Positions 1 to 7,170 are shown, numbered from the stretch's first letter. The stretch: 16,979 nucleotides of DNA from an uncultured Eubacteriales bacterium (GCA_958352815.1 CATWQA010000043.1:1-16979); one strand, 5' to 3'. Notes: a model not told the origin generated them from the letters alone. Numbers and translations: made by a program.

Positions 1-13
1 GACTGTCTCTCCA

Positions 14-42
14 TTGACTTTGCCCTCCGCTTCAAGTATAAT
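14..42 (+). promoter_or_regulatory. Sigma-A-type promoter of the XRE regulator gene
   Basis: TTGACT at 14-19 and TATAAT at 37-42 are separated by exactly 17 bp, close to the vegetative sigma-factor consensus. Transcription would start near 49, giving a leader of about 20 nt that includes the AAGGGGG ribosome binding site just before the ATG at 69. Confidence 0.75.
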
Positions 43-68
43 TTGTATATTGAAAGGGGGACTATTTT

Positions 69-1085
69 ATGGAAGAAAGAAAGTCGTTCGGAAAATATAT
101 CCGAGAAAAAAGAGTGCAAAAAGGTTATTCACAGGCGCAGCTGGCAGAGCTTCTGTTTATCAGTGAATCCGCTGTCTCAAAATGGGAACGGGGAATTAAT
201 TATCCGGACATAACAATGTTTTCCGATATTTGTAAGGTTCTTGAAATCAATGAACACGAATTGATTACCGCCTCTGACGACACTGAATATCGCCTGATGA
301 AAACTGACGCCTTTAGATTTCGCAGGCTGTCAAAAGCAACCCTATACATATGCACCGCCCTTTACTCGACAGCGCTTATCATTTGCTTTATTTGTAATTT
401 AGCTGTCAACCATACTTTAAGTTGGTTTTGGATTGTCCTCGGCGCTCTGGTATGCGCATTTAGCTTTGTGCCGACATTCACTTTTATGGTGAAAGAGAAA
501 AAATTTCTGTTCTTTTTGGCAACCTCGGCAGGGTCTGTTGTTTTGCTGCTCCTAATCTGCGGAATATATGTGAGGTCTGTTAAGTGGGTACCGGTAGCTG
601 CGGCGGGAATTTTATTAGGCTATGCCGCTGTTTTCTTGCCCTTTATCCTAAAGTCAATTAAGATATCAAGGGTACATAAAATCGGATTTTTATTATATAT
701 TATAATCCTGTTGATTCTTACCGAGCTTGTTATTTTATGTTCATCATTGTTGGCTGACTTTTCCGTTGTCAAGGGAATAACCGCTGCGCTATATTTCTAC
801 ATTCCGTTTATCATTATGGGAGTTCTCTTTATATTTTTAAAAGACGGATTACTCAGAGCAGGAATCAGCGTTATACTCTGCGGGATTACACTGTTTGGAG
901 CCAATGCAATCATTTCATTGCTGTACCCCGAAATTCCAAGCCAAAATCCTTATGCGGTAAATCTCCTAAACTGGAGCCCAAATTATATAAGCGGCAATAT
1001 ACTGTTTCTTGTTTTGCTTGTTACCGCAATAACCGGATGTGCATTGATACTTTCTTCAATAAAGGGGAAACTCGCAAAGAAATAA
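69..1085 (+). CDS. XRE-family transcriptional regulator with a multi-pass membrane domain
   Basis: 338 aa. Residues 6-66 form a Cro/C1-type helix-turn-helix; the recognition region reads SQAQLAELLFISESAVSKWE (21-40), typical of XRE regulators. After a short linker the rest is hydrophobic, with about eight predicted membrane segments near residues 90-112, 118-140, 146-168, 173-195, 204-227, 235-257, 262-286 and 308-331. The architecture is that of a membrane-tethered DNA-binding protein, as seen in many Clostridia, where the membrane part is thought to sense envelope or antimicrobial stress. That role is inference; no ligand or target can be read from the sequence. The gene has its own promoter (14-42), a GGGGG ribosome binding site and a terminator at 1106-1143, so it is monocistronic. 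No exporter or other obvious partner gene is adjacent. Confidence 0.85.
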   Translation: MEERKSFGKYIREKRVQKGYSQAQLAELLFISESAVSKWERGINYPDITMFSDICKVLEINEHELITASDDTEYRLMKTDAFRFRRLSKATLYICTALYSTALIICFICNLAVNHTLSWFWIVLGALVCAFSFVPTFTFMVKEKKFLFFLATSAGSVVLLLLICGIYVRSVKWVPVAAAGILLGYAAVFLPFILKSIKISRVHKIGFLLYIIILLILTELVILCSSLLADFSVVKGITAALYFYIPFIIMGVLFIFLKDGLLRAGISVILCGITLFGANAIISLLYPEIPSQNPYAVNLLNWSPNYISGNILFLVLLVTAITGCALILSSIKGKLAKK

Positions 1086-1105
1086 ACTATTCAAAAACGA
1101 ACACA

Positions 1106-1143
1106 AACACCTTGCAGACTTCAAAGTCTTGCAGGGTGTTTTT
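1106..1143 (+). terminator. Rho-independent terminator of the XRE gene
   Basis: AACACCTTGCAGAC (1106-1119) pairs with GTC-T-TGCAGGGTGTT (1126-1140), leaving one bulged T and one G-T pair. The loop is TTCAAA and the stem runs directly into a T tract (1139-1143). It separates the XRE gene from the TetR region. Confidence 0.75.
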
Positions 1144-1201
1144 ATGTGCACTGTCATACAGAATATCGGTTTCGCAATATATCAGGATTTTCAGTTCAAT
1201 T

Positions 1202-1214
1202 TGACACGCTGTCA
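1202..1214 (+). promoter_or_regulatory. Palindromic operator copy 1 (putative TetR site)
   Basis: TGACA-CGC-TGTCA is a perfect inverted repeat with 5-bp arms and a 3-bp centre. It is one of three copies in the 345-bp gap before the TetR gene and the one farthest from it. The rest of that gap holds only the XRE terminator, the promoter described below, and a second unrelated small palindrome, ATGCA-ATA-TGCAT, at 1218-1230. Confidence 0.65.
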
Positions 1215-1278
1215 TTTATGCAATATGCATGAGTATATGTAAATTGTTTGTGCAAGATGTGAAATTCATAAAGTTATA

Positions 1279-1307
1279 TTGACACGTTGTCAGCTTTGGT
1301 ATATAAT
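1279..1307 (+). promoter_or_regulatory. Consensus promoter of the TetR gene, overlapped by an operator
   Basis: TTGACA at 1279-1284 and TATAAT at 1302-1307 have a 17-bp spacer, a full consensus vegetative promoter. Operator copy 2 covers the -35 hexamer, and operator copy 3 lies just downstream of the expected start near 1314. Such a strong promoter flanked by palindromes fits tight repression by the TetR product. The leader before the ATG at 1431 would be about 115 nt. Confidence 0.75.
1280..1292 (+). promoter_or_regulatory. Palindromic operator copy 2, over the -35 box (putative TetR site)
   Basis: TGACA-CGT-TGTCA is a perfect inverted repeat with the same arms as the copy at 1202. Its left arm is part of the TTGACA -35 hexamer, so a bound repressor would block RNA polymerase directly. 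Confidence 0.7.
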
Positions 1308-1323
1308 CAAAATAGTTAATAAT

Positions 1324-1336
1324 TGACAATGCGTCA
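1324..1336 (+). promoter_or_regulatory. Palindromic operator copy 3 (putative TetR site)
   Basis: TGACA-ATG-CGTCA has one mismatch to the other copies. It begins 44 bp downstream of copy 2, roughly ten bases past the predicted transcription start. TTGACA at 1323-1328 with TATGAT at 1347-1352 (18-bp spacer) could be a second promoter under the same control. Confidence 0.6.
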
Positions 1337-1430
1337 GAATAATAATTATGATCTATTCTGTCAAACTTTCGATATATAAATGTATGATTACAGGCAAACG
1401 CCTATCAGCTAAGAGCAAGGAGAAAATATA

Positions 1431-2057
1431 ATGCCTAAGGGGTCGGAAGAATTAACAAACGCAAGAAAAACAGAAATCATAGAGGCTTGCAAGCAGCTGT
1501 ATGAAAGCATGAGCTTTAAGGATATTACAATCAAAAAAATCGGGAACGTAACCTCATTCACGAGAACATCGATTTATAACTACTTTCAGACCAAAGATGA
1601 AATTTTCCTTGCAATCCTGCAGGACGAATACGAGAAATGGAATGAGTCGCTTGCAGATATTATTGAGAGCGTTGAGAAAATTGAACGAGTGCAGTTTGCG
1701 GAAATGCTTGCCAACATGCTTTCAGAGCGCGGTTTACTCCTAAAAATTATTTCGATGAATATGTATGATATTGAAGAAAACAGCCGCATTGAAAGACTTG
1801 TTGAATTTAAAAAATCCTTTGGAAGATGTCTGTTCTTAGTGGAGGGCTGCTTGAAGAAAATCACTCCTGAAATGACCGCCGAGGAACGAACTACATTTAT
1901 CTATTCGTTCTTCCCTTTCGTATACGGGATATATCCTTATACGACGGTAACCAAAAAGCAGCGGGAAGCCATGGAGCTTGTGGGAATAGAATATAAGCAT
2001 TATTCCGTTCACGATATTACCTTCAACGCAGTAAAAAAACTACTAGAAACAAATTAA
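1431..2057 (+). CDS. TetR-family transcriptional regulator
   Basis: 208 aa. The N-terminal DNA-binding domain covers about residues 10-57: helix 1 around 10-26 (ARKTEIIEACKQLYESM) and the recognition stretch ITIKKIGNVTSFTRTSIYNY (32-51) followed by FQTKDEIF, the signature of TetR proteins. Residues 60-208 form the helical ligand-binding and dimer domain; the effector cannot be read. The start is set by AAGGAG eight bases before the ATG. Three TGACA-N3-TGTCA palindromes upstream, one on the -35 box, suggest autorepression. The next two genes on the same strand encode a Fe-S aldo/keto reductase and a flavin reductase, the likely regulated functions. No operator copy lies between this gene and the reductase, so control would pass through the shared transcript. 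Confidence 0.88.
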   Translation: MPKGSEELTNARKTEIIEACKQLYESMSFKDITIKKIGNVTSFTRTSIYNYFQTKDEIFLAILQDEYEKWNESLADIIESVEKIERVQFAEMLANMLSERGLLLKIISMNMYDIEENSRIERLVEFKKSFGRCLFLVEGCLKKITPEMTAEERTTFIYSFFPFVYGIYPYTTVTKKQREAMELVGIEYKHYSVHDITFNAVKKLLETN

Positions 2058-2129
2058 AATGCTATCAATGACCACATACAGCGACAAAAAATCGGACAGC
2101 ACGGCTAAAAGGAAGGTTGGAATAAATTA

Positions 2130-2156
2130 CACAAAATCTGAAAGCCAAGATTTGTG
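2130..2156. other. Imperfect inverted repeat in the TetR-reductase gap
   Basis: CACAAAATCT (2130-2139) is complementary to AGATTTGTG (2148-2156) with one bulged base and an 8-nt loop. It is AT-rich and lacks a following T run, so it is not a convincing terminator. It may be an mRNA structure or a protein site. No convincing -35/-10 pair was found in 2058-2202. Confidence 0.35.
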
Positions 2157-2202
2157 CGTTTCACTCATATTTTAAATTTAAGTTTATAGGAGGTTTAAAA
2201 TT

Positions 2203-3303
2203 ATGAAAAAATTAGGTTTTGGACTTATGCGACTGCCAATGAACGGTGAAAAGATAGACATTGAGCAAACAAAGCAGATGGTAGACATGTTTATGGAAGC
2301 GGGATTTACATATTTTGATACTGCTTGGGCTTACGGCGAGAGCGAAAGCGCAATACGCCGCGCTCTTGTTGAAAGATATCCGCGGGATAAATTCCTGCTT
2401 GCCACAAAAAATGCAGCGTGGATAAACTGCAAGACCCGCGAAGATGCAATAGCTCAGTTTGACACCTCTCTAAAAAATACGGGGGCGGGATATTTCGATT
2501 ACTATCTTCTCCACAACCTGGGCGAGAGCAGGACGGCGTATTTTGATAATTTTGATTTGTGGACTTGGGTACAGGAGAAAAAGGCTCAGGGACTTATTAA
2601 GCACGTGGGCTTTTCATTCCATTCCACGCCTGAGGAGCTTGATGAAATACTGACAAAGCATCCCGAAATGGAGTTTGTTCAGCTTCAAATAAACTATGCC
2701 GATTGGGAAAACCCTGCCATACAGTCACGCGGCTGTTACGAGGTTGCAAGAAAGCACAAAAAGCCCATAATCGTAATGGAACCCGTAAAAGGCGGAATGC
2801 TTGCAAAGCCGCCCGAAACTGTTGCGGAAGTGTTGCGGGGCGCAGAGCCTGACAGCTCGCCTGCATCGTGGGCGGTGCGCTTTGCGGCGGATTTAGAGGG
2901 CGTTATGGTAGTTCTTTCGGGAATGAGCAACATTGAGCAAATGCGTGATAATCTATCATATATGAGGGATTTTGAGGGTCTTACGGATGCGCAAAGACAA
3001 ACCATCAAAGATGCTCAGGCAGAGCTTGACAAAATCCCTCTCATTCCCTGTACAACATGCAACTACTGCGCTAAGGTCTGTCCGAACAACATCGGCATTT
3101 CCGGCTCGTTTACCGCCATGAATTATTTTACGCTCTATAAGGACAGAGGCTCAGCAATACACCAAGAAAATTGGCTTGTCGGCGGTCACGGCAAAAAGGG
3201 AGCGAATGAATGTATCAAATGCGGAAAGTGCGAGCAGGTTTGCCCGCAGCATATTGCAATCAGAGACGAGCTTGAAAAAGTAAGCAAAACAATTTTGTCA
3301 TAA
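2203..3303 (+). CDS. Aldo/keto reductase with two C-terminal 4Fe-4S motifs
   Basis: 366 aa, cytoplasmic. Residues 1-260 are an aldo/keto reductase barrel with the catalytic tetrad visible as D39 and Y44 (FDTAWAYG), K69 (ATKN) and H104 (YLLHN). The C-terminus carries two ferredoxin-like clusters: C283-x2-C286-x2-C289-x3-C293 and C337-x2-C340-x2-C343-x3-C347, each followed by Pro. This is the COG1453-type 'predicted oxidoreductase' architecture common in anaerobes. The barrel family reduces carbonyls with NAD(P)H; the clusters suggest electron exchange with ferredoxin or flavoprotein partners. The substrate is unknown. AGGAGG lies just before the ATG. The flavin reductase gene follows 37 bp downstream, and the TetR gene lies 145 bp upstream, so the three probably form one redox operon. 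Confidence 0.9.
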   Translation: MKKLGFGLMRLPMNGEKIDIEQTKQMVDMFMEAGFTYFDTAWAYGESESAIRRALVERYPRDKFLLATKNAAWINCKTREDAIAQFDTSLKNTGAGYFDYYLLHNLGESRTAYFDNFDLWTWVQEKKAQGLIKHVGFSFHSTPEELDEILTKHPEMEFVQLQINYADWENPAIQSRGCYEVARKHKKPIIVMEPVKGGMLAKPPETVAEVLRGAEPDSSPASWAVRFAADLEGVMVVLSGMSNIEQMRDNLSYMRDFEGLTDAQRQTIKDAQAELDKIPLIPCTTCNYCAKVCPNNIGISGSFTAMNYFTLYKDRGSAIHQENWLVGGHGKKGANECIKCGKCEQVCPQHIAIRDELEKVSKTILS

Positions 3304-3340
3304 TATATAAAAATAAACATGCAAACAAGGAGGTAATACC

Positions 3341-3874
3341 ATGAACATTTTAATCATTACGGGAAGCCCGCGCAAGAAAGGGACATCGGTACTGCTCACC
3401 GAGCAATTTATAAAGGGCGCGGAAAAGGCAGGACACACAGTACATCGGTTTGACGCAGCATTCAAAAAAGTGCATCCCTGTATCGCCTGCGACAAGTGCC
3501 GCAGCTCAAAGAGCGGCTGTGTTTTTAAGGACGATATGACAGAATTAAATCCGCTTCTCTTAAACGCAGACGCAGTTGTGTTTGTATCACCGATTTACTA
3601 CTATGACTTAAACGCCCAAATAAAAGCGGTAATTGACAGATTTTACGCAAATGACAGCGAACTGCACACAAGCAAGAAAAGCGCGCTTATGCTGACCTTT
3701 GCCGATACTACCATGGAGTCGGCAAACGGAGCGATTGAGACATACAAAGGAATGGTGAACTTCCTCGGCTGGAACAGCAAGGGAATAATCGCAGCCAAAG
3801 GCTGTTATACGGCGGAGGATATAAAGAACACAGACTATCTCCGCGAAGCCTATGAATTGGGTCTGAATATGTAA
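3341..3874 (+). CDS. NADPH-dependent FMN reductase / iron-sulfur flavoprotein-like protein
   Basis: 177 aa, single flavodoxin-like domain, cytoplasmic. The N-terminal GSPRKKGTS (8-16) is the FMN phosphate-binding loop of the NADPH-dependent FMN reductase family. Residues 47-60 hold the cluster C47-x2-C50-x2-C53-x6-C60, matching the compact CX2CX2CX(4-7)C motif of archaeal and clostridial iron-sulfur flavoproteins (Isf), which bind a 4Fe-4S cluster beside FMN. VSPIYYYDLNAQIKAVIDR (80-98) is the conserved flavin-contacting segment. A 4Fe-4S cluster is inferred from the motif only. AAGGAGGTAATACC-ATG marks the start, 37 bp after the Fe-S aldo/keto reductase, which suggests that the two proteins exchange electrons. 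A terminator follows. Confidence 0.87.
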   Translation: MNILIITGSPRKKGTSVLLTEQFIKGAEKAGHTVHRFDAAFKKVHPCIACDKCRSSKSGCVFKDDMTELNPLLLNADAVVFVSPIYYYDLNAQIKAVIDRFYANDSELHTSKKSALMLTFADTTMESANGAIETYKGMVNFLGWNSKGIIAAKGCYTAEDIKNTDYLREAYELGLNM

Positions 3875-3891
3875 CAATTACAACACTTTGT

Positions 3892-3930
3892 CCCTTTCGG
3901 AGTGAGTTATCACACCGAAAGGGGCTTTAT
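3892..3930 (+). terminator. Rho-independent terminator of the TetR-AKR-flavoprotein cassette
   Basis: CCCTTTCGG (3892-3900) pairs with CCGAAAGGG (3915-3923). Inside, after an A-A mismatch, GTGA pairs with TCAC around a GTTA loop. TTTATTTATT follows. It lies between convergent genes. Confidence 0.75.
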
Positions 3931-3937
3931 TTATTGA

Positions 3938-4915
3938 TTATAGGTTATTTAGTTTATGATTGTATATTCTAATCAATGTCGCTATTGATTGTTCGGCAGT
4001 ATAATTGTCTTTGGGAGCAAATTTGTTTTCGCCGACACCATTCATAAACCCAAGATTGCTTATAATTTGAACGGAACTTAATGCCCATTCCGAAATCTCA
4101 TCACTATCGTCATACTCGAAATACATTTCAGTTACAGGCATAGGCATAACCGCGTTTATCATACGAACAAGTATAGTTGAAGCCTCTTCACGGGTAAGTA
4201 AGTCGCCCGGCGATAAATTACATTCTCCCTTGCCGTAAATAATACCCTCTAATCCCAGTGCTATAACTTTTTCATTATCCGTATCTTGATATGGATTTGG
4301 AGATACCTTTTTCCACTTAATATCTGTAGTCATGTCAACAAGATTATACACCATTTCACAGAAATTTTCACGAGTAATATTTTCTTTATATGAAATATCT
4401 GTTATGCCCTCCAAAAGTCCTATATCTCTTGCCTGTACTATGTAATCACTCGACCAATCACTACAATCATTGGAAATTAGATTATAGGCCTTTTCCACCA
4501 CGCTCTTTAATTCTTCCTCATTTTGCGTCCTAAACGACAAACCGCTAAACCCGCTTTTCGGGGTAACTCCCATTGAGATATTGTAGCTGCAGCTTTGATT
4601 GTTCTTATCAAAGAAAATTATCTCATATTCCCAACCGCCGCTATTGCCTTCGATTCCATAAGGCAAAAATGCCTTTGTGTTTAATGCGGCGTAAACTTCT
4701 GTTATGATTTCATCATATGCAGTTGAATAGCCAATGCCATCATTTCCGTTTCTGATGATAATATGGTCTATTTCGTCTTTTGATAATCCTGTTAATTCTT
4801 CAAATGTATACAATCGCGCAGGATCACCACCGCTTACCGGCATTGTTTCCGCACTGCAATGAAAGATAGACACCAACATAACCGCTAAAATCAATACTGA
4901 GATAATCTTTCTCAT
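3938..4915 (-). CDS. Secreted S-layer-homology (SLH) domain protein
   Basis: 325 aa. An N-terminal signal peptide (MRKIISVLILAVMLVSIFHC) precedes a likely cleavage near residues 20-23; Cys20 lacks a proper lipobox. Residues about 30-145 form a domain I do not recognise, with the stretch SNGGWEYE-like aromatic/acidic character around 91-101. Residues about 152-200, 207-257 and 268-320 look like three SLH repeats, with the usual pattern of an acidic Asp-rich start, Gly-rich turn (IGLLEG, LEGIIYGKG, LGFMNGVGE) and a TREE/TAEQ helix. SLH domains bind pyruvylated secondary cell-wall polymers, so the protein probably sits on the cell surface. AAGGAGGGA lies six bases before the ATG. It follows the kinase gene by 70 bp on the same strand, with only a weak GAACAA/TTGTTC inverted repeat (4953-4973) between, so co-transcription is possible. 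Confidence 0.82.
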   Translation of the reverse strand: MRKIISVLILAVMLVSIFHCSAETMPVSGGDPARLYTFEELTGLSKDEIDHIIIRNGNDGIGYSTAYDEIITEVYAALNTKAFLPYGIEGNSGGWEYEIIFFDKNNQSCSYNISMGVTPKSGFSGLSFRTQNEEELKSVVEKAYNLISNDCSDWSSDYIVQARDIGLLEGITDISYKENITRENFCEMVYNLVDMTTDIKWKKVSPNPYQDTDNEKVIALGLEGIIYGKGECNLSPGDLLTREEASTILVRMINAVMPMPVTEMYFEYDDSDEISEWALSSVQIISNLGFMNGVGENKFAPKDNYTAEQSIATLIRIYNHKLNNL

Positions 4916-4985
4916 TTAAATCCCTCCTTAAATGGCTTTTGCTTAATTAGACGAACAATGTTAAAATTTGTTCCCGCTTTTCAGT

Positions 4986-6281
4986 TTATTGAGCATTCTT
5001 TTCACCGAACATCGCCATTCTGAAATTCACATATTCATCGGTTATTTTATAGTCCACCGTTGTGTTATACTTTTTGCAGAACGCCTTTATGGAGCGGGTA
5101 CCTATGCCATGGTCGGGCTTATCAGATACAGGGAAGCCGTCGCTGTCAACATTAATTGTTCCCGAATAGGGGTTTGAAATGCTGAAAATCAAATTCGGAT
5201 AACAAAGACACTTGCACTTTATAACCCGTTTCCCCTCCGGCAATTCAGCGCAGGCATTAATCGCATTCTGGAACGCATTGGCAAACACAGTTGAAAGCTC
5301 GGTTACGTTAATCGAAACCTCACTCGGTAAGGCGATGTTATGCTCAACACGTATTCCCGTGGATTGAGCTTTTTGAAAATAGTATGAAATAACAGCATTC
5401 AGCGCCGGGTTTTGGCAATAAAAATCAGGCTTTATGTTGTCCAGGATTTCGCATGATTGAGTCATATAATCAAGAGCCTCGTTGTAATCCTTATTCTTAA
5501 TCATAGAGGCTATGGTGTTTAAACGGTGCCGCATATCATGACGCTCTATCCGCATTTTATCTTCATTGTTTTTAATGTCCTCTGCTCTTTTTTCTATCAT
5601 GTCCGCATGAAGACGTAAAATATTAGACGCCTCCTCTGCTTCAAACCGTTTGGATTGCTGATGAAGGGCAGAGAAAATATTAAAATAAACCAGAGGCATC
5701 AACAGGAATATTACAATAAAGTGAGGCAGATATTCCAACCTGTCGGTAACAATAAAGGGGACGCTGCTCTCAAGCACAAGGCTGATATAAAACAGCACAG
5801 ACACAACCGTGAATAACCACCAACCTCTTTTAATTTGGTTTTGCAGCTCAATATATCCTTTTCTTAAGTACTTGATTACAAAAAACTCAAGAAGCGGAAA
5901 AGCAATAAGCCTTGACACGAACATTACCACATAGTGATCCCCGGGCAGGAGGAAATCCAAAAGGCTTGTTGTCCCGGTGATTTCCATCGCAACGGTCTGA
6001 GACAGGCAAAAGGTGAAGAAAAATCTGCCGTCAGGCTTTTTGGTTACAAACAAGAAGAATATTAATGCAGGCACAGCGCACAGCGGAGCAAGAAAATGCA
6101 CATACCGCCCCGGCCCTACCCATAAAAAGCACAAAATGTTCAGCACAATCAGAGGCACCATAAAAATTCCCGTTAATATAAGAGTCTTGCGAAATGAATA
6201 GCGAAAGTCATACAAGAACACAAATATTATAATTGCGTGAAAAAGCGACCACACAACAGATAAATCCCTTAGTATTGTCAT
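4986..6281 (-). CDS. Membrane sensor histidine kinase, GHKL/AgrC-like
   Basis: 431 aa. I place the start at ATG 6281, whose bases overlap the TGA of the response regulator (ATGA), with GGAGG nine bases upstream; an ATG ten codons earlier lacks a ribosome binding site. Residues 1-210 contain about six or seven membrane segments and form the sensor. A helical linker (about 205-245) leads to RHDMRH (247-252), whose first His (H248) is the expected phosphoacceptor of HPK10-type kinases. The ATPase domain shows the N box (FANAFQNAINAC, 333-344) and G box DHGIG (390-394). This is the AgrC/LytS-like class that pairs with LytTR regulators, and the regulator gene is directly upstream and translationally coupled. 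The signal is unknown; the divergent solute-binding lipoprotein is one candidate input. Confidence 0.9.
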   Translation of the reverse strand: MTILRDLSVVWSLFHAIIIFVFLYDFRYSFRKTLILTGIFMVPLIVLNILCFLWVGPGRYVHFLAPLCAVPALIFFLFVTKKPDGRFFFTFCLSQTVAMEITGTTSLLDFLLPGDHYVVMFVSRLIAFPLLEFFVIKYLRKGYIELQNQIKRGWWLFTVVSVLFYISLVLESSVPFIVTDRLEYLPHFIVIFLLMPLVYFNIFSALHQQSKRFEAEEASNILRLHADMIEKRAEDIKNNEDKMRIERHDMRHRLNTIASMIKNKDYNEALDYMTQSCEILDNIKPDFYCQNPALNAVISYYFQKAQSTGIRVEHNIALPSEVSINVTELSTVFANAFQNAINACAELPEGKRVIKCKCLCYPNLIFSISNPYSGTINVDSDGFPVSDKPDHGIGTRSIKAFCKKYNTTVDYKITDEYVNFRMAMFGEKNAQ

Positions 6282-7006
6282 TTGTTTTCCTCCAGCCAAA
6301 AATCCAGCCATTTTGTTTTAATGCTTCCGACCGCCTTTTTAGACAGCGCAAGCTCAGAATTATTTTTAAACACAATCCTATTGTTTTCAAGAGCCTTGAC
6401 ATAGCTCAGATTTATGCAAAAGCTCGCGCCGCACAGCGTAAATCTGCTGTCCTCAAGCAGCTTTGCGACAGCCTCTCGAAATGGTACTCTCAAATATTGT
6501 CCGGTTATGCGTCCGCCTCCCACAAGAGTGTATGCCACGGCGCGCTCTCTGAGCTCAGCATACATAATTTCATCAAAGGTAAGAAACTTAACGCCGTCGC
6601 GAATCTTTACGGCAATCCCCTTCTTATTCCTATCCTGCACTTTCTCTATCGCTCGGTTCAGAACAGCCATAAGTTTATTTTTATCCACGGGCTTTAACAA
6701 ATAAAAAAATGCGTTTGCCTCGTAGGACATTACCGCATATTCGGGAGTTGTGGTCAGAAATATTATTTCTCCTCTGTCCCCGCGCCGCCGCAGCTCCATT
6801 CCCAGCTCAACTCCGTTAATCTCGGGCATTATTATATCTAAAATATAGATATCAAATCCTCCCTCCTCCTCTGCTGCGTTCATCAGCTCTCTAACAGACG
6901 GGGACGCCCAAATCTTAACTGCGGCGTTTATAAAATAGTTCTTTAACATCTCTTTAAGCTTTTCAAGAAAATCGCGGTCATCATCACATATAGCAATTTT
7001 AATCAA
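6278..7006 (-). CDS. LytTR-family response regulator
   Basis: 242 aa if started at TTG 7006. That codon has AGAGGTGA at proper spacing and gives the family-typical beginning MIKIAICDDD. A GTG at 7015 is also in frame, but the same purine run lies directly against it, leaving no room for ribosome binding. Residues 1-122 are the receiver: acidic D8-D10, phospho-acceptor D57 (YILDIIMPE), T85 and K105 (LLKPVD). Residues about 128-235 are a LytTR DNA-binding domain (VKIRDGVKFLTFDEIMYAE onward). Such regulators bind pairs of direct repeats about two helical turns apart, and a matching pair lies at 7073-7106 in the divergent intergenic region. The kinase gene overlaps the end by 4 bp. Transcribed from the consensus promoter at 7031-7059. 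Confidence 0.9.
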   Translation of the reverse strand: MIKIAICDDDRDFLEKLKEMLKNYFINAAVKIWASPSVRELMNAAEEEGGFDIYILDIIMPEINGVELGMELRRRGDRGEIIFLTTTPEYAVMSYEANAFFYLLKPVDKNKLMAVLNRAIEKVQDRNKKGIAVKIRDGVKFLTFDEIMYAELRERAVAYTLVGGGRITGQYLRVPFREAVAKLLEDSRFTLCGASFCINLSYVKALENNRIVFKNNSELALSKKAVGSIKTKWLDFWLEENK

Positions 7007-7030
7007 TTCTGTCACCTCTTCTGCACTTAG

Positions 7031-7059
7031 ATTATACTATGTAATTTCCACTCTGTCAA
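7031..7059 (-). promoter_or_regulatory. Consensus promoter of the two-component operon
   Basis: On the minus strand TTGACA (7059-7054) and TATAAT (7036-7031) are separated by 17 bp. Transcription would start near 7024, about 18 nt before the TTG start. The LytTR-type repeats lie about 14 bp upstream of the -35, so the regulator might also affect its own operon. Confidence 0.8.
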
Positions 7060-7072
7060 AGTGTTGCGGTTC

Positions 7073-7106
7073 AAATTTTACGCAAATCGACATAAATTTT
7101 ACGCAA
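7073..7106. promoter_or_regulatory. Direct-repeat operator, probable LytTR binding site
   Basis: AAATTTTACGCAA occurs perfectly at 7073-7085 and 7094-7106, start to start 21 bp, two helical turns. LytTR regulators such as AgrA are known to bind two ~9-bp direct repeats separated by about 12 bp. The repeats sit between the divergent regulator and solute-binding protein genes, upstream of both promoters. Recognition by the neighbouring regulator is inferred. Confidence 0.7.
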
Positions 7107-7107
7107 T

Positions 7108-7138
7108 TTTCCATATTATTACGTGGCTGTGATACAAT
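7108..7138 (+). promoter_or_regulatory. Likely activator-dependent promoter of the solute-binding protein
   Basis: TACAAT at 7133-7138 is a good -10 box. No good -35 exists: the best candidate, TTTCCA at 7108-7113, has a 19-bp spacer. A weak -35 placed immediately after the direct repeats is the usual layout of promoters activated by LytTR regulators. Confidence 0.5.
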
Positions 7139-7170
7139 GATTTTAACACTAAGAAAGGCGGGAACCATAC

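Noticed and set aside
2058..2202. Possible separate TetR-regulated promoter for the aldo/keto reductase
   Set aside because: No TGACA-N3-TGTCA copy and no acceptable -35/-10 pair were found; read-through from the TetR promoter is the simpler view.
4953..4973. GAACAA/TTGTTC inverted repeat as a terminator between the kinase and SLH genes
   Set aside because: Only six AT-rich pairs with a nine-base loop and no T run; too weak to call a terminator.
6282..6311. Upstream ATG for the histidine kinase
   Set aside because: It lies inside the response regulator without a ribosome binding site, while ATG 6281 overlaps the regulator's stop and has GGAGG at good spacing.
6233..6704. Plus-strand open frames of 154 and 96 codons opposite the response regulator and kinase
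   Set aside because: They mirror well-supported two-component genes and lack translation signals and family motifs.
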